NCBI RefSeq assembly: GCF_007830255.1
Contig: NZ_VLKG01000007.1
Span: forward strand, 62,001-126,000
Length of the DNA stretch: 64,000 nt
Reading direction: 5' to 3'
Source of the DNA: Azomonas agilis
GTDB lineage: Bacteria; Pseudomonadota; Gammaproteobacteria; Pseudomonadales; Pseudomonadaceae
Position numbers and translations under genes: made by a program. Position 1 is the stretch's first letter. Every line of letters begins with the position of its first letter. Under the pieces are notes generated by a model that was not told where the DNA came from, did not search any database, and worked only from the letters and a program-made list of their open reading frames with translations. Below are positions 56,435 to 63,637 of the stretch, piece after piece.

Positions 56435-57382
56435 ATGAGTTTCTCGCGTGTTTTGCGCCTTGGTTTGACCAGTTTGTTATTTGCCGCGCCTCTGATTCAG
56501 GCCGCAGAGCCGGTGGTGCTACGCATCGGCGATCAAAATTACTACAACGTGCGCGCCTCGGTGGAAGCTTCCGGCGTGTTGGAAGGTGCGCCCTATCAGG
56601 TGGACTGGAAGCACTTTCAATCCGCCGCCCCAGTTGCGGAAGGTTTGGAAGCCGGAGCCTTAGATTTAGGCTTTCTGGGCGATTCTGGGTTTATTTTTCT
56701 GGCGGCTAAAGGCGCGGCGGTGAAGCTGATCGGCGTTTCGCGTCAGAACCCAGACACCATTGCCCTGTTAGTGCCCAAAGACTCACCCGCCAAAAGCATT
56801 GAGGACTTAAAGGGCAAAAAAGTCGCCTATTGGCCCGGTGCTTGGAGCCAGCAGTTGACCCTGCGCGCCTTGGAAAAAGCCGGACTGCCTCGCGACTACG
56901 TGCAGTTCGTCAAACTGATGCCGATTGATGCCGCTGCCGCATTACCCCAAGGCAGCATTGATGCCTTTCCGGTGTGGGAGCCCTACATTTCGCAGCAGAT
57001 TCTGTTCTCCGGTGCGCGCCCGATTTTGACCGCCCGCAACCTGATGCCGGGGCTGTCCAGCATTGCCGCCAATGCCAAATCCTTGGAGCCTAAACGAGCG
57101 GCCATCAGCGACTTTCTAGGCCGTCTGCAAAAAGCCCGCGCTTGGGTCGAGGCCAATAAAGAAGCCTACGCCGATCTCTGGGCCAAAAAAGCCAACCTCG
57201 ATCAAGCCGTGTCTCGGCACTGGATTGGCCACGCCAATATGACGGTCGGCCCAGTGGATGAATCGGCGGCTAAGGACTACCAAGGCACGGCGGACTTTTT
57301 GACCGAAACCGGCGCGCTGCCCAAGGCGTTCAAGGTCAGTGAAGTCATCGACACTTCCTTTAACTCCGCCTTTCAGCCCTAA
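56435..57382 (+). CDS. Periplasmic sulfonate-type binding protein 3
   Basis: A 315-residue exported protein (signal peptide ending QAAEP) of the SsuA family: LRIGDQNYYNVRASVEASGVLEGAPYQVDW, LDLGFLGDSGFIFLAAKG, WPGAWSQQLTLRALEKAGL and DAFPVWEPYISQQILFSGA. It is closest by eye to binding protein 1 (both share SWSQQL/AWSQQL and WEPY). It lies 33 bases after protein 2 and 12 before protein 4. Confidence 0.86.
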   Translation: MSFSRVLRLGLTSLLFAAPLIQAAEPVVLRIGDQNYYNVRASVEASGVLEGAPYQVDWKHFQSAAPVAEGLEAGALDLGFLGDSGFIFLAAKGAAVKLIGVSRQNPDTIALLVPKDSPAKSIEDLKGKKVAYWPGAWSQQLTLRALEKAGLPRDYVQFVKLMPIDAAAALPQGSIDAFPVWEPYISQQILFSGARPILTARNLMPGLSSIAANAKSLEPKRAAISDFLGRLQKARAWVEANKEAYADLWAKKANLDQAVSRHWIGHANMTVGPVDESAAKDYQGTADFLTETGALPKAFKVSEVIDTSFNSAFQP

Positions 57383-57394
57383 GGAAGCGCCGCC

Positions 57395-58408
57395 ATGAGA
57401 CTGCTTGCCCTCGCCACCCTCGCACTGGGACTCAGCTTCAACGCACAGGCCGCCGATGCTTTGCGCCTCGGTTATCTGCCCAGCACCGGCCACGCTAAAT
57501 TCTTCATCGCCAAGGAGCAAAATTTCTTCGCCCAAGAAGGGCTGGAGGTGCAGATGCTGGAGTTCGTCAACTCAGCGGACGGCCTGAACGCCATCATCGC
57601 CGACAAAATCGACATCGGTGCGTTTGGTACGACCGGCCCCTTGGTGCACATCGCCAAGGGCACGCCGCTGAAAATCATCGGCGGCATTGCCGGTGAGGAT
57701 GCCTCGCTGATTGCTAAACCAGAGCAGGCGGAAAAAATCCGTCAAATCAACGACCTCAAAGGCTTAAAAGTCGCCACTGTACGCATGGCTACCGGCGATG
57801 CGGTGGTGCGTAATGCCTTGCACCGCAGCGGACTGGATTGGAAAAAAGACGTAGAACTGTTCGAACTGAAAAGCCCACCTGCCGTGATTGAGGCGGTGAA
57901 ATCCGGCCAAGTGGATGTAGGCGTGGTGTGGGGGCCCCATGATTTGCGCGCCGAGGCCCAAGGCTTAAAAGTGGTGATCCGCTCCAGCGAATTGGAGCCG
58001 GGACACACTTGCTGCCGCTTGGTCGTTACCAGCCAGAAGTTGGCGGCAGAGCCCCAAGTGTGGGCCAAATTCCTGCGCGCCATTCTGCGGGCGGAGAAGT
58101 TCGCCAGCGAGCAGCGCGAAGCCACGCTGGATGCCCTCGCCAAATACGTAAAATTAGATCGGGAGCTGCTGGCTGCCGCCTATTACCAACCGCATTTAGA
58201 TCAAAGCAGCGATCCCAACCTCAAAGGCGTACAGTCCTTTTGGGAGGGCATGCAGGCCAGCGGTTTCGTCACCGCCGGTGGGGATATTCGCCAATCCGTA
58301 GACGTGAATATCTACGCCCAAGTGCTGGATCAACTAGCCAGCGAAAACCCCAACGATCCGTTCTGGAAAAAATTACAAACCGAATACCAGCGCAAGGACG
58401 TGCTATGA
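57395..58408 (+). CDS. Periplasmic binding protein 4, TauA/NMT1 type
   Basis: A 337-residue exported protein (signal peptide ending NAQAAD). It is more distant from the other three: LRLGYLPSTGHAKFFIAKEQNFFAQEGLEVQMLEF, KIDIGAFGTTGPLVHIAKGTPLKIIGG, and VVWGPHDLRAEAQGLKVV. An adjacent Cys pair occurs in EPGHTCCRLVV near residue 210. Its stop overlaps the ATPase gene by four bases (ATGA), so of the four it is the one most tightly linked to the transporter. Confidence 0.87.
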   Translation: MRLLALATLALGLSFNAQAADALRLGYLPSTGHAKFFIAKEQNFFAQEGLEVQMLEFVNSADGLNAIIADKIDIGAFGTTGPLVHIAKGTPLKIIGGIAGEDASLIAKPEQAEKIRQINDLKGLKVATVRMATGDAVVRNALHRSGLDWKKDVELFELKSPPAVIEAVKSGQVDVGVVWGPHDLRAEAQGLKVVIRSSELEPGHTCCRLVVTSQKLAAEPQVWAKFLRAILRAEKFASEQREATLDALAKYVKLDRELLAAAYYQPHLDQSSDPNLKGVQSFWEGMQASGFVTAGGDIRQSVDVNIYAQVLDQLASENPNDPFWKKLQTEYQRKDVL

Positions 58409-59208
58409 GCGGCCTCCACCTGCATGAGCTGAGTTTGAACTATGGCGCACAACCCATTTTAGAGCGCCTGAATCTGGAGATTCCCGAAGGGCAACTGGTA
58501 TCCATTTTGGGGGCCAGCGGCTCGGGTAAATCCAGCTTGCTGCGCTTGGTGGCCGGATTACAGTCACCCAGCAGCGGCCATTTGTTGTGGCGCGGCCAGC
58601 CCATCACCGAACCCTCGCCGCAATGCGGGGTGGTGTTTCAGGATTACACCTTATTCCCCTGGTTGACCCTGCGCGAGAACGTCAGTTTGGCCCTGAGCCA
58701 AACCCAGCCCCAGTTGTCACGCGCTGAAGTGCGCCGCCAAGCCGATGGTTTTTTGGTTCAGGTGGGCTTGGGCGCGGCGAGCAAAAACTACCCCTTTGAA
58801 ATCTCCGGCGGCATGCAACAGCGCGGAGCTTTGGCGCGGGCCTTTGCCTTGGGGTCGCCGCTATTACTGCTGGATGAGCCCTTTGGCGCACTCGATCCGG
58901 TCAACCGCGCCCATCTACAGGATTTACTGGCTCGGGTTTGGCAAGCCTCTAAACCGGCCAAGACGGTGCTGTTTGTCACCCATGATGTAGACGAAGCCCT
59001 GTATTTGGGCGATCGAGTGGTGATTTTAGGCTCCAATCCCGGTCGGGTGATTGCTGATCTTAGCGTGCCTTTGGAGCGCCCGCGCAGTCGCCAGCGTTTG
59101 TTGGACAGCCCAGAATTCCATGCTTTGCGGGAACAGATTAACGATCGGCTGGCGGTGGAGATTCTGCGCGGCCTGAACAGCCAGTCCCAACTGGAGCCTA
59201 GCCCATGA
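58405..59208 (+). CDS. ABC transporter ATPase, taurine/sulfonate type
   Basis: A 267-residue ATPase of the TauB/SsuB group. Walker A is GASGSGKSSLL, Q-loop QDYTLFPWL, signature ISGGMQQRGALARA, Walker B LLLLDEPFGALD, and H-loop VTHDVDEAL. The longer frame opening at 58009 is out of the real gene; ATG 58405 overlaps the previous stop. It powers uptake through the next gene's permease. Confidence 0.93.
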   Translation: MSGLHLHELSLNYGAQPILERLNLEIPEGQLVSILGASGSGKSSLLRLVAGLQSPSSGHLLWRGQPITEPSPQCGVVFQDYTLFPWLTLRENVSLALSQTQPQLSRAEVRRQADGFLVQVGLGAASKNYPFEISGGMQQRGALARAFALGSPLLLLDEPFGALDPVNRAHLQDLLARVWQASKPAKTVLFVTHDVDEALYLGDRVVILGSNPGRVIADLSVPLERPRSRQRLLDSPEFHALREQINDRLAVEILRGLNSQSQLEPSP

Positions 59209-60008
59209 CCGATACCAGTCTCAGCACACCGCTGACCGCACCCGCCAAAACAAACGCCTTTTTCTGGCCTCAGCATTATGAAGCTTGGTTGCTGTGGCCC
59301 GTTCTGCTGCTGGTTTGGCAATTGCTCAGCCAGTACCTGCCCTTGGGTGTGAATCCGCTGATTCCCTCGCCTTGGGTGACTTTCCAAGCGCTGCACGATT
59401 CTTGGCCGGAGTTATGGCAAGGCACTCTGTCCTCCTTGGGGATTTTGCTGCCCGGTTTTGCCTTGGCGCTGCTGTTGGGTACAGTTTTGGGGCTTTGGGT
59501 CGGTTCTAAGGAGCGAGCGGGGCGCATCTGGTTACCCTTTGCCCGCGTGGTCGCTCCTGTACCGCCCACGGTGTACATCCCCTATGCGATTGCGATTTTG
59601 CCCAGCTTTTTGGTCTCGGCGATCTTTGTGGTGTTCATCGGAGCTTTTTGGCCGATCTTCCAAAGCGCGGTAGCGGGAGCCCATGCGCTGGATCGACGCT
59701 ATCGGGATAATGCGCGGGCCTTGGGTTTACGCGGCTGGCGTTATTGGCGGTTGGTGCTGTTACCGGCAGCCTTACCGCATCTGTTTTCTGGTATGGGCGT
59801 GGGGCTAGGGTTTGCCTTTATCCTGCTCACCGTAGCGGAGCTGTTTGGAGCTAACGCGGGATTAGGCCGCTTTGTGCAGTATTACGCCGATTTTGCCGAT
59901 TATCCGCGCATGGTGGCTGGAATTCTCTACACGGGATTGATCACCTTCCTCAGCATGTCCTTGCTGGAAGCGGTGCGCCAGCGTCTGTTGTTTTGGGTGC
60001 GCCGCTGA
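59205..60008 (+). CDS. ABC transporter permease, taurine/sulfonate type
   Basis: A 267-residue inner-membrane protein of the TauC/SsuC group with about six helices. The cytoplasmic EAA loop contains AVAGAHALDRRYRDNARALGLRG. It overlaps the ATPase gene (ATGA) and the thioredoxin-like gene (TGATG). It is the only permease seen for the four binding proteins in this window. Confidence 0.91.
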   Translation: MTDTSLSTPLTAPAKTNAFFWPQHYEAWLLWPVLLLVWQLLSQYLPLGVNPLIPSPWVTFQALHDSWPELWQGTLSSLGILLPGFALALLLGTVLGLWVGSKERAGRIWLPFARVVAPVPPTVYIPYAIAILPSFLVSAIFVVFIGAFWPIFQSAVAGAHALDRRYRDNARALGLRGWRYWRLVLLPAALPHLFSGMGVGLGFAFILLTVAELFGANAGLGRFVQYYADFADYPRMVAGILYTGLITFLSMSLLEAVRQRLLFWVRR

Positions 60009-60499
60009 TGAAGCAGATTCTGTTATCTCTGGGATTAATTCTGTGCGCGGTGCCGGTTTCAGCCGCCCTGTTTAGTGAGCACACAGCGGATTTAGCCGCC
60101 CTTCAGCAACAGGCGGTCAGCCAAGGTAAACGCTTGGTGGTGGCCTTTGAATTGACGGATTGCCTCCAGTGCCAGCACATGCGCGATCAGGTGTTTGGGC
60201 AGGCGGCGGTTGAAGCGGCTTATCAGCCCTATTACCGCAGCGCGCCCGTGCTGTTGGATGATCTGAGACCGCTGCAAACGCCGGACGGTCAGCAGCGCAC
60301 TGCCGCTGAATGGGCTAAAACGCTGGGTGTGGTGGGGACACCGGCTTTTGTGTTTTTTGACGCTCAGGGTCAGTTAGAGACCCGTTATCAGGGCGTACTC
60401 AGTGCAGAGGATTTGATCCGTTTGGGTCGGTATGTACAGCACGTGGAGTACGAACAGCATCCCTTTCGTGCTCAGGCCAGTGCGGCTCATCAGCATTAA
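60008..60499 (+). CDS. Exported thioredoxin-like CxxC protein
   Basis: A 163-residue protein with signal peptide (MKQILLSLGLILCAVPVSAA) and a thioredoxin fold. The redox motif CLQC is at residues 52-55 in ELTDCLQCQHMRD, and the cis-Pro is in GVVGTPAFVFFDAQG (Pro112). A His-rich tail (SAAHQH) ends it. It resembles SoxW/thioredoxin-related periplasmic proteins. Its start overlaps the permease stop, so it is part of the importer operon. Role unknown: reduction of a periplasmic disulphide or of the Cys-containing binding protein 4 are possibilities. Confidence 0.82.
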   Translation: MKQILLSLGLILCAVPVSAALFSEHTADLAALQQQAVSQGKRLVVAFELTDCLQCQHMRDQVFGQAAVEAAYQPYYRSAPVLLDDLRPLQTPDGQQRTAAEWAKTLGVVGTPAFVFFDAQGQLETRYQGVLSAEDLIRLGRYVQHVEYEQHPFRAQASAAHQH

Positions 60500-60508
60500 T
60501 TTCTAGCT

Positions 60509-60567
60509 ACCCGAGGTTAACCATCGGGCACCTATTATTTTGGGCAGGTTTACCGGCACGCCACACG
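60509..60567 (+). promoter_or_regulatory. Leader motif copy A (candidate structured RNA)
   Basis: This region shares three blocks with 63539-63600: 22 bases at 60509-60530 (three differences), 13 at 60542-60554 (two differences), and 10 at 60558-60567 (one difference). Block one folds as CCCGA-(GGTTAACCA)-TCGGG. Blocks two and three frame a second stem: CCGG (60553-60556) with CCGG (60570-60573) and CG with CG around CCACA. It lies in the gap after the thioredoxin-like gene and upstream of the first TctC-type gene. Confidence 0.6.
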
Positions 60568-60584
60568 CTCCGGCTTCCCGCTGT

Positions 60585-60608
60585 ATGGATGGATTTTGCA
60601 GCACATGA
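60585..60608 (+). CDS. Candidate very short ORF coupled to the TctC-type gene
   Basis: ATG 60585 reads MDGFCST and stops at TGA 60606-60608, overlapping the ATG of the next gene (ATGA). The same frame extends upstream without a stop to a TTG at 60540, giving 22 residues with two Cys. No good Shine-Dalgarno is seen for either start, so this is tentative. Confidence 0.25.
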   Translation: MDGFCST

Positions 60609-61606
60609 GTATTTCTAAACGGCTGAGCGCCCGCCTGTTTCCGGTATTGGTCGCCAGTGTTCTTAGCACGACTTTTATCTTGCCCAGTGCTCAGGCACAA
60701 ACGGCTGAGGCTTGGCCGACTAAACCCATTAAGTACGTGGTGCCTTGGCCACCGGGCGGCCCGACCGACACCTTTGGGCGCACCATTGCCGCTGAATTGT
60801 CAAACATTCTCGGCCAGCCGGTGGTAGTGGAGAACAAGCCCGGTGCTACCGGAGCCATTGGCGCTCAGACCGTAGCCCGCAGCGCTCCCGATGGCTATAC
60901 CTTGCTGGCACCTAACACTACAGCCTTTATCGGCAACGTGGTGGCCAGTCCCAAAACCGCTAATTTTGATCCTTTGAAGGACTTCATTCCCATCGGCTTG
61001 TTTGTCGAGTCTTCTGTGGTGCTCTGGGCTCAGGTATCTACCGGCATCAAAACCTTTGACGAGCTGCTCAAGCGCGCGCGGGATGCAGGCAAAGAGCCGA
61101 TTTCTTTTGGTACTACCGGCAGCGGTTCCGTCTCTGAGCAATCGGTGGAGCAACTAGCGCGCCACTTCAAACTGAATTTGCTCAAGGTGCCCTATCAGGG
61201 TACTGCACCGCAGGTAGCGGATTTGGTGGCTGGGCACGTCAACATCGGCACGGCGGATTACCCGATTGCCAGCGGACATTACACCAAGGGCACGCTGGTT
61301 CCCTTGCTGGTCATTGGTAAGCATCGCCTGCCGGAATTGCCTAATGTGCCCACCAATTACGAATTAGGCATTAAAGAGCCTGACTTCACCATCTGGAACG
61401 GCCTGTTTGCGCCTGCCGGAACACCTGCGCCCATTGTAGAAAAACTGCGTAAAGCCACGGAGCAAGCCGCCCATAGCGAAGCCTTCCGTAAAATTGCTGA
61501 GGGGCAGGGTAATCGGGTGATCTTCCAAACGGGTGAGGAAGCCAGTGCGCGTTTGAAAGAAGAGTTTGACAGCCGTACCCGTTTCCAAGACAGCAACCGC
61601 CAGTAG
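60605..61606 (+). CDS. TctC-type (Bug family) periplasmic binding protein 1
   Basis: A 333-residue exported binding protein (signal peptide ending SAQAQ). The Bug-family pattern is clear: WPTKPIKYVVPWPPGGPTD then RTIAAELSNILGQPVVVENKPGATG, and VPYQGTAPQVADLVAGHVNIGT. These proteins normally serve tripartite TctAB transporters or signalling. No tctA or tctB lies in this window. TTG 60596 is an alternative start. The gene has a structured leader and is followed by a close paralogue. Confidence 0.88.
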   Translation: MSISKRLSARLFPVLVASVLSTTFILPSAQAQTAEAWPTKPIKYVVPWPPGGPTDTFGRTIAAELSNILGQPVVVENKPGATGAIGAQTVARSAPDGYTLLAPNTTAFIGNVVASPKTANFDPLKDFIPIGLFVESSVVLWAQVSTGIKTFDELLKRARDAGKEPISFGTTGSGSVSEQSVEQLARHFKLNLLKVPYQGTAPQVADLVAGHVNIGTADYPIASGHYTKGTLVPLLVIGKHRLPELPNVPTNYELGIKEPDFTIWNGLFAPAGTPAPIVEKLRKATEQAAHSEAFRKIAEGQGNRVIFQTGEEASARLKEEFDSRTRFQDSNRQ

Positions 61607-61618
61607 GGGATGGGATCT

Positions 61619-62629
61619 ATGTTCTTATCTCGACTGTCCCGAATGGCGACTTGGATGGCTGCCCTGATGGGCGCATTGCTGACGGGACTGACCTCAGTGG
61701 CTGTACAAGCCGCTGAGCCTTGGCCGACTAAGCCGATTAAATACGTGGTGCCTTGGCCTGCCGGTGGCCCGACCGATACCTTTGGCCGGGTGATTGCTGC
61801 TGAGCTTTCCGCTCAGCTCGGCCAGCCGGTGGTGGTGGAGAATAAACCCGGTGCTACCGGCTCCATCGCCACTCAGTTTGTGGCCCGCAGTGCGCCTGAT
61901 GGTTACACCCTGTTGGCTCCTAACTCCATTTCCTTTATCGGCAATGTGGTAGCAGCCCCAGAAATGGCCAACTTTGACCCCATCAAAGATTTCACGCCCA
62001 TCGGTATTTTTGTGGAGTCGGCGATCATCCTCTGGGCTCATCAATCCAGCGGCATCAAGACCTTTGAGGATTTTTTAGCCCGCACCCGTGACAGCAAGGC
62101 CAAGCCCGTCACGCTGGCTACCACCGGCAATGGCACGGTGTCTGAGCTGTTTGTGGACTTGTTAGCCCAGCATTACCGCACTCGTTTGAACCTGACCAAA
62201 GTGCCCTACAAAGGCACCGCGCCTCAAGTCGCTGATTTAGCAGCGGGCCATGTAGAGGCGGGGGGCACGGATTACGCCACCGCCAGCGGTCACTACGCCG
62301 CCGGAACCCTGATTCCGCTGTTGGTGATCGGCAAACAGCGTTTACCGGAGTTGCCCAACATTCCTACCAGCATCGAGTTAGGTATTGAGGGGCCGGACTT
62401 CAGCATTTGGAACGGCTTGGTGGCCCCAGCGGGTACGCCCGCAGAGGTTGTGGCGCGGTTGCGGGAAGCTACCGCCAAAGCAGCGCGCACTGAAGCTTTT
62501 CTAAAGGTGGCACAGGGCAATGGCAATCGGGTGATTTTCCAGACGGGAGCGGAAGCCAGCGCCCGCTTTAAACAGGAGCTTGAGAGCCGCCAGCGCTTTC
62601 AACAGGCCCTGAACAACAATCCACTCTAA
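61619..62629 (+). CDS. TctC-type (Bug family) periplasmic binding protein 2
   Basis: A 336-residue exported binding protein, clearly a tandem paralogue of the preceding one: WPTKPIKYVVPWPAGGPTD and GQPVVVENKPGATGSIATQF, then VPYKGTAPQVADLAAGHVEAGGTDYATASGHY. ATG 61619 is preferred because AGGGG at 61605-61609 is nine bases upstream; ATG 61610 is too close. It lies 12 bases after its paralogue and 17 before the dioxygenase gene. Confidence 0.88.
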   Translation: MFLSRLSRMATWMAALMGALLTGLTSVAVQAAEPWPTKPIKYVVPWPAGGPTDTFGRVIAAELSAQLGQPVVVENKPGATGSIATQFVARSAPDGYTLLAPNSISFIGNVVAAPEMANFDPIKDFTPIGIFVESAIILWAHQSSGIKTFEDFLARTRDSKAKPVTLATTGNGTVSELFVDLLAQHYRTRLNLTKVPYKGTAPQVADLAAGHVEAGGTDYATASGHYAAGTLIPLLVIGKQRLPELPNIPTSIELGIEGPDFSIWNGLVAPAGTPAEVVARLREATAKAARTEAFLKVAQGNGNRVIFQTGAEASARFKQELESRQRFQQALNNNPL

Positions 62630-62646
62630 CCCTAGGAGATCCATCC

Positions 62647-63510
62647 ATGTCACAAGCAGCCTTTGCCCACAGCCAATACCCTGAATTTTTGCGTTTGCAG
62701 ATCGAGCCTTACAGTCCGCACATTGGCGCGGTAATCCGTAATCTGGATCTTTCCGCCGCTTTGGACGAAACCACGGCGGCTGAGCTGAGCTTGGCCTTAG
62801 CCCACTATCAGGTGTTGTTTTTTCGGGATCAGCAGCTAACGCCTGCGCAACAGGTGGAAGTGGCCCGTGTGTTCGGTCAGCCGGAGAAGGCCAAGGCCTA
62901 TTTCCCGCGCAGTGCCGAACATGATCTGGTGGAGGTCATTGAATCTCGTCCCGATGGCCCGCGTTACACCACCGAGCAATGGCATTCGGACGTTAGCTAT
63001 TTGGCCAGCCCTCCGGCGGGTGCAGTGCTGCATGCGCAGGTGTTGCCCCCCAGTGGCGGCGATACCCTATGGTCGTCGGGACATGCGGTATTTGAGAGTT
63101 TACCCGGTGGTTTAGCCAAGGATTTGGAGCGCTTAACCGCCATTCACAGCATTGAAAAAAGTGGTTGGGGCGCGGTATTGCGGGCGCAGCCGGACGGGGA
63201 TCGCCGCTATCAGCAAATCCTCAGTGAGCAGCCACCGCGCCGCCATGCGCTGGTGCAAACCCATCCGGTCACGGGGCGTAAATTCATCTTTGCCAATCCC
63301 AAATACACCGCCTCTTTGGAAGGCTTATCGCGCCAAGACAGCGATGATTTGCTGAAGTTGTTATTCGCCCGTTTTGAGCGCCACGAGTTTCAAGCCCGTT
63401 TGCGTTGGGAGCTGGGCACGGTAGCCATTTGGGACAACCTGACCACCGTACATGCCGCTGTCGCGGATTATCAGCCCGCTGTGCGCCGGATGCATCGCGT
63501 CACCTTTTAA
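62647..63510 (+). CDS. TauD/TfdA-family 2-oxoglutarate dioxygenase
   Basis: A 287-residue Fe(II)/2-oxoglutarate oxygenase. The iron ligands are His113 and Asp115 (EQWHSDVSYLA) and His269 (NLTTVHAAVADY); the Arg of MHRVTF binds 2-oxoglutarate. Relatives release sulfite from taurine (TauD) or sulfate from alkyl sulfates (AtsK). Given the neighbours, an organosulfur substrate is likely but its identity cannot be told. It lies 17 bases after the second TctC gene. Confidence 0.9.
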   Translation: MSQAAFAHSQYPEFLRLQIEPYSPHIGAVIRNLDLSAALDETTAAELSLALAHYQVLFFRDQQLTPAQQVEVARVFGQPEKAKAYFPRSAEHDLVEVIESRPDGPRYTTEQWHSDVSYLASPPAGAVLHAQVLPPSGGDTLWSSGHAVFESLPGGLAKDLERLTAIHSIEKSGWGAVLRAQPDGDRRYQQILSEQPPRRHALVQTHPVTGRKFIFANPKYTASLEGLSRQDSDDLLKLLFARFERHEFQARLRWELGTVAIWDNLTTVHAAVADYQPAVRRMHRVTF

Positions 63511-63538
63511 TCCTCAGCGCTATTTTTGTGCAGCCATA

Positions 63539-63600
63539 ACCTGAGGCTAACCATCGGGTAAGGCGTTTTCGTATGGAGCAGGTCTACCAAACGCCAGACG
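63539..63600 (+). promoter_or_regulatory. Leader motif copy B (candidate structured RNA)
   Basis: This copy matches 60509-60567 in three blocks (63539-63560, 63576-63588, 63591-63600). Stem one is ACCTGA (63539-63544) with TCGGGT (63554-63559), where C-G in copy A becomes T-G here. Stem two pairs CCAAACG (63587-63593) with CGTTTTGG (63599-63606), against CCGG/CCGG in copy A, with loops CCAGA and CCACA. It lies in the leader of the acyl-CoA dehydrogenase-like gene. Confidence 0.6.
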
Positions 63601-63623
63601 TTTTGGCCCCTTGCTCGTACTAA
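63573..63623 (+). CDS. Candidate 16-residue leader peptide
   Basis: ATG 63573 opens MEQVYQTPDVLAPCSY, ending in TAA 63621-63623, fourteen bases before the next gene. TAAGG at 63559-63563 is a weak Shine-Dalgarno. It carries one Cys near its end, like the other short ORFs in this locus. The ORF overlaps leader motif copy B. Confidence 0.35.
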   Translation: MEQVYQTPDVLAPCSY

Positions 63624-63637
63624 CGGAAGACCTGTTC

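Noticed and set aside
58009-58404. Upstream extension of the sulfonate ATPase gene
   Set aside because: The stretch overlaps binding protein 4 in another frame, and the ABC domain begins properly at ATG 58405 with an ATGA overlap.
60579-60604. A sigma-54 promoter (TGGATGG with TTTTGCA)
   Set aside because: The spacing between GG and GC is one base short of the -24/-12 rule, and the site overlaps the start of the TctC-type gene.
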